A DNA stretch of 6,646 nucleotides, taken from Rhodocyclales bacterium. GTDB taxonomy: Bacteria > Pseudomonadota > Gammaproteobacteria > Burkholderiales > Rhodocyclaceae. The translations under genes and the position numbers were made by a program. Location: the NCBI GenBank assembly GCA_021413665.1, contig JAIOPW010000350.1, positions 1 to 6,646 of the forward strand, read 5' to 3'. Positions 5,026 through 6,646 of this stretch are shown piece by piece. The notes below the pieces were generated by a model that saw nothing but the letters and a program-made list of their open reading frames with translations, ran no database searches and was not told where the DNA came from. Numbering within the stretch: position 1 is the stretch's first letter; each line of letters begins with the position of its first letter.

Positions 5026-5991
5026 ATGAGTGAGAAAAAGTTTGCCTCGCATGCCGACCTCGAAGAAAAAAAGGTCACTTTCGAGAAGCTGTCCGACAAC
5101 GCCTACGCCTATACCGCCGAGGGCGATCCCAACACCGGGGTGATCATCGGCGCCGACTCGGTGATGATCATCGACGCGACAGCGACGCCGGTCATGGCGC
5201 AGGACGTGATCCGCTACGTGCGCCAGATCACCGACAAGCCGATCAAGTACGTGACCCTGACCCACTATCACGCGGTGCGTGTGCTGGGCGCTTCGGGCTA
5301 CAAGAAGGAAGGTTTGCAGGACATCATCGCCTCGCAGCAGACGCGCGAACTGATCGTCGAGCGCGGCCAGCAGGACATGGATTCCGAGATCGGCCGTTTC
5401 CCGCGCCTGTTCAACGCGGTCGAGAGCGTGCCCGGCCTGACCTGGCCGACCGTGGTCTTCGACAAGGAGATGACGCTGTGGATGGGCGACCTGGAAGTGA
5501 AGATCATGCATCTCGGGCGCGGCCACACCAAGGGCGACACGGTGGTCTGGCTGCCGCAGCAGAAGATCCTGTTTTCCGGCGACCTGGTCGAGGCGGATGC
5601 AGCCTGCTACACCGGCGACGCCTACCTGGCCGACTGGCCCGCGACGCTGGATGCGCTGGCGGCCCTGAAGCCGGAAAAGATGATCCCCGGCCGCGGTCCT
5701 GCGCTGTTGAATCCGCAGCGGGTACAACAGGGCCTGGCCTACACCCGCGACTTCGTGTCGACGCTCTACCGCAGCGCGCAGGAAGCCGTGGCCCAAGGCA
5801 TGAACCTCGCCGCTTGCATGGCGCACACGCGCAAGAACATGGACCCGAAATTCGCCAGCGTGTTCATCTACGAACATTGCCTGCCCTTCGACGTGACGCG
5901 GGCCCACGACGAAGCGTCGGGCATTCGCGATCCGCGCATCTGGACCGCCGAGCGCGACCAGGAAATGTGGCACTCGCTGCAGGCGGCGTGA
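5026..5991 (+). CDS. MBL-fold metallo-hydrolase family protein with incomplete metal site
   Basis: This 321-residue protein has no signal peptide. The metallo-beta-lactamase fold shows in 'GVIIGADSVMIIDATATP' (38-55), 'YVTLTHYHAVRVLG' (75-88), 'GRGHTKGDTVVWLP' (164-177) and 'ILFSGDLVE' (181-189). The standard HxHxDH motif is degenerate: His80 and His82 remain, but Val84 and Arg85 replace the Asp and His. His167 and Asp186 are kept. The usual late His is Arg223 in 'IPGRGP'. So metal site 1 (His80, His82, His167, with Asp186 nearby) looks intact and site 2 looks lost. The substrate is unknown. Such proteins near aromatic-ring monooxygenases may hydrolyse a lactone or ring-cleavage product, but that is inference. 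It heads a probable operon with the flavoprotein gene 31 bases downstream and has its own promoter. Confidence 0.9.
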   Translation: MSEKKFASHADLEEKKVTFEKLSDNAYAYTAEGDPNTGVIIGADSVMIIDATATPVMAQDVIRYVRQITDKPIKYVTLTHYHAVRVLGASGYKKEGLQDIIASQQTRELIVERGQQDMDSEIGRFPRLFNAVESVPGLTWPTVVFDKEMTLWMGDLEVKIMHLGRGHTKGDTVVWLPQQKILFSGDLVEADAACYTGDAYLADWPATLDALAALKPEKMIPGRGPALLNPQRVQQGLAYTRDFVSTLYRSAQEAVAQGMNLAACMAHTRKNMDPKFASVFIYEHCLPFDVTRAHDEASGIRDPRIWTAERDQEMWHSLQAA

Positions 5992-6022
5992 AGCGATTCG
6001 ACGCCAGCAAGGGAAGCGAATC

Positions 6023-6646
6023 GTGCTGAAGACCTACACGTACCCGAAGTTCGACTACTGCACACCGCCTGAAATTGCCAGCGGCCAAACGCGGAAAGTG
6101 CCCGTCGTCGTGGTCGGTGCCGGTCCGGTCGGCCTCGGCGCCGCGCTCGACCTGCAACGGCACGGCGTCCCGGTGCTGCTGCTGGACGAGGACGACACGG
6201 TGTCGATCGGCTCGCGCGGGGTCTGCTACGCCAAGCGCGCGCTGGAGATCCTCGATCGCTACGGCGTCGGCGACGCGGTGTGCGACAAGGGCGTGTCGTG
6301 GAATGTCGGCCGCACCTTCTTCCGCGAGCAGGAGGTGTACAACTTCAACCTGGTACCGGAACCGGACCACCACCGGCCCGGCATGGTGAACCTGCAACAG
6401 TACTACCTCGAGGAGTACATGGCGACGCGGGCGGCCTCGCATCCGGAGATCGAGCTGCGCTGGAGGAACAAGGTGGTATCGGTGGCGCAGAGCGGCAAGA
6501 CGGTCACGCTCAAGGTCGAAACCGAAGACGGCTTCTATGCGGTCGAAACCGACTGGCTGATCGCCGCCGACGGCGCCCGCAGTCCGACCCGGCGCATGCT
6601 CGGCCTCGACGTCGAAGGCAAGATCTTCATGGACCGCTTCCTCATC
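6023..6646 (+). CDS. Class A FAD-dependent aromatic monooxygenase, N-terminal part (cut by window edge)
   Basis: The frame is open from a GTG at 6023 to the window edge, 208 codons. After a ~25-residue leader comes the FAD-binding Rossmann motif 'VPVVVVGAGPVGLGAALDLQ' (26-45; Gly32, Gly34, Gly37), ending in acidic residues at 55-58. 'SIGSRGVCYAKRALEILDR' (61-79) follows. The DG motif is at 'LIAADGARSPTRRMLG' (179-194; Asp183, Gly184), which contacts both FAD and NAD(P)H in this class. The later GD motif is outside the window. The pattern matches 3-(3-hydroxyphenyl)propionate hydroxylase (MhpA) and related phenolic hydroxylases. They use NAD(P)H and O2 to hydroxylate a phenolic ring in the cytosol. 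The exact substrate cannot be read. AAGGGA at 6009-6014 gives good spacing to the GTG. It is probably co-transcribed with the MBL-fold gene. Confidence 0.9.
   Translation, partial: MLKTYTYPKFDYCTPPEIASGQTRKVPVVVVGAGPVGLGAALDLQRHGVPVLLLDEDDTVSIGSRGVCYAKRALEILDRYGVGDAVCDKGVSWNVGRTFFREQEVYNFNLVPEPDHHRPGMVNLQQYYLEEYMATRAASHPEIELRWRNKVVSVAQSGKTVTLKVETEDGFYAVETDWLIAADGARSPTRRMLGLDVEGKIFMDRFLI

Noticed and set aside
3808..5973. 721-codon open frame on the reverse strand, opposite the ankyrin and MBL-fold genes
   Set aside because: It is antisense to two genes with clear domains and crosses a gap with a good promoter. Its His/Arg-rich composition is typical of shadow frames in GC-rich DNA.
5026..5991. 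MBL-fold gene as an antibiotic-resistance beta-lactamase
   Set aside because: No signal peptide, a degenerate HxHxDH motif, and a catabolic neighbour. None of this fits a periplasmic beta-lactamase.
5864..6442. 192-codon reverse frame opposite the MBL and flavoprotein genes
   Set aside because: It is a shadow frame. The opposite strand has a canonical FAD-binding motif and proper start.

Overview
The window looks like a chromosomal stretch of a GC-rich betaproteobacterium, possibly from the Rhodocyclales/Burkholderiales range. The evidence is an HtrA/DegS-type protease diverging from a Nif3-family gene, a TonB-family protein, and an aromatic-monooxygenase-type flavoprotein preceded by a metallo-beta-lactamase-fold protein. 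I did not run any database search. Family names come from reading the translations.

Left part (1-1276): the 5' end of an HtrA/DegS-like serine protease runs leftwards out of the window. A complete Nif3-like gene runs rightwards and is separated from it by only 25 bp.

Middle part (about 1277-3190): this block is visibly lower in GC than its flanks. It holds a compact leftward three-gene operon: a RelE/ParE-like toxin candidate, an XRE helix-turn-helix antitoxin candidate overlapping it, and a 174-residue protein resembling DUF6941, coupled by an ATGA overlap. Two inverted repeats sit over a possible promoter at the operon's head, as expected for autoregulation. The spacers on both sides contain palindromes and decayed-looking open frames. 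I read the block as an acquired toxin-antitoxin cassette with an unusual third gene. It is the best candidate here for an undescribed system.

Right part (3194-6646): a short TonB-family protein (leftward) and an exported ankyrin-repeat protein with two TPR-like C-terminal repeats (rightward) start only 23 bp apart. Next comes a well-formed sigma70-type promoter driving a two-gene unit. The first gene is an MBL-fold protein that keeps the metal-1 ligands but lacks the usual metal-2 ligands. The second is a class A FAD monooxygenase of the MhpA/phenol-hydroxylase type, cut off by the window edge. This pair is probably the start of an aromatic-compound catabolic operon.

I saw no tRNA, rRNA, CRISPR array or intact insertion sequence, and no hairpin with a convincing U-tract.
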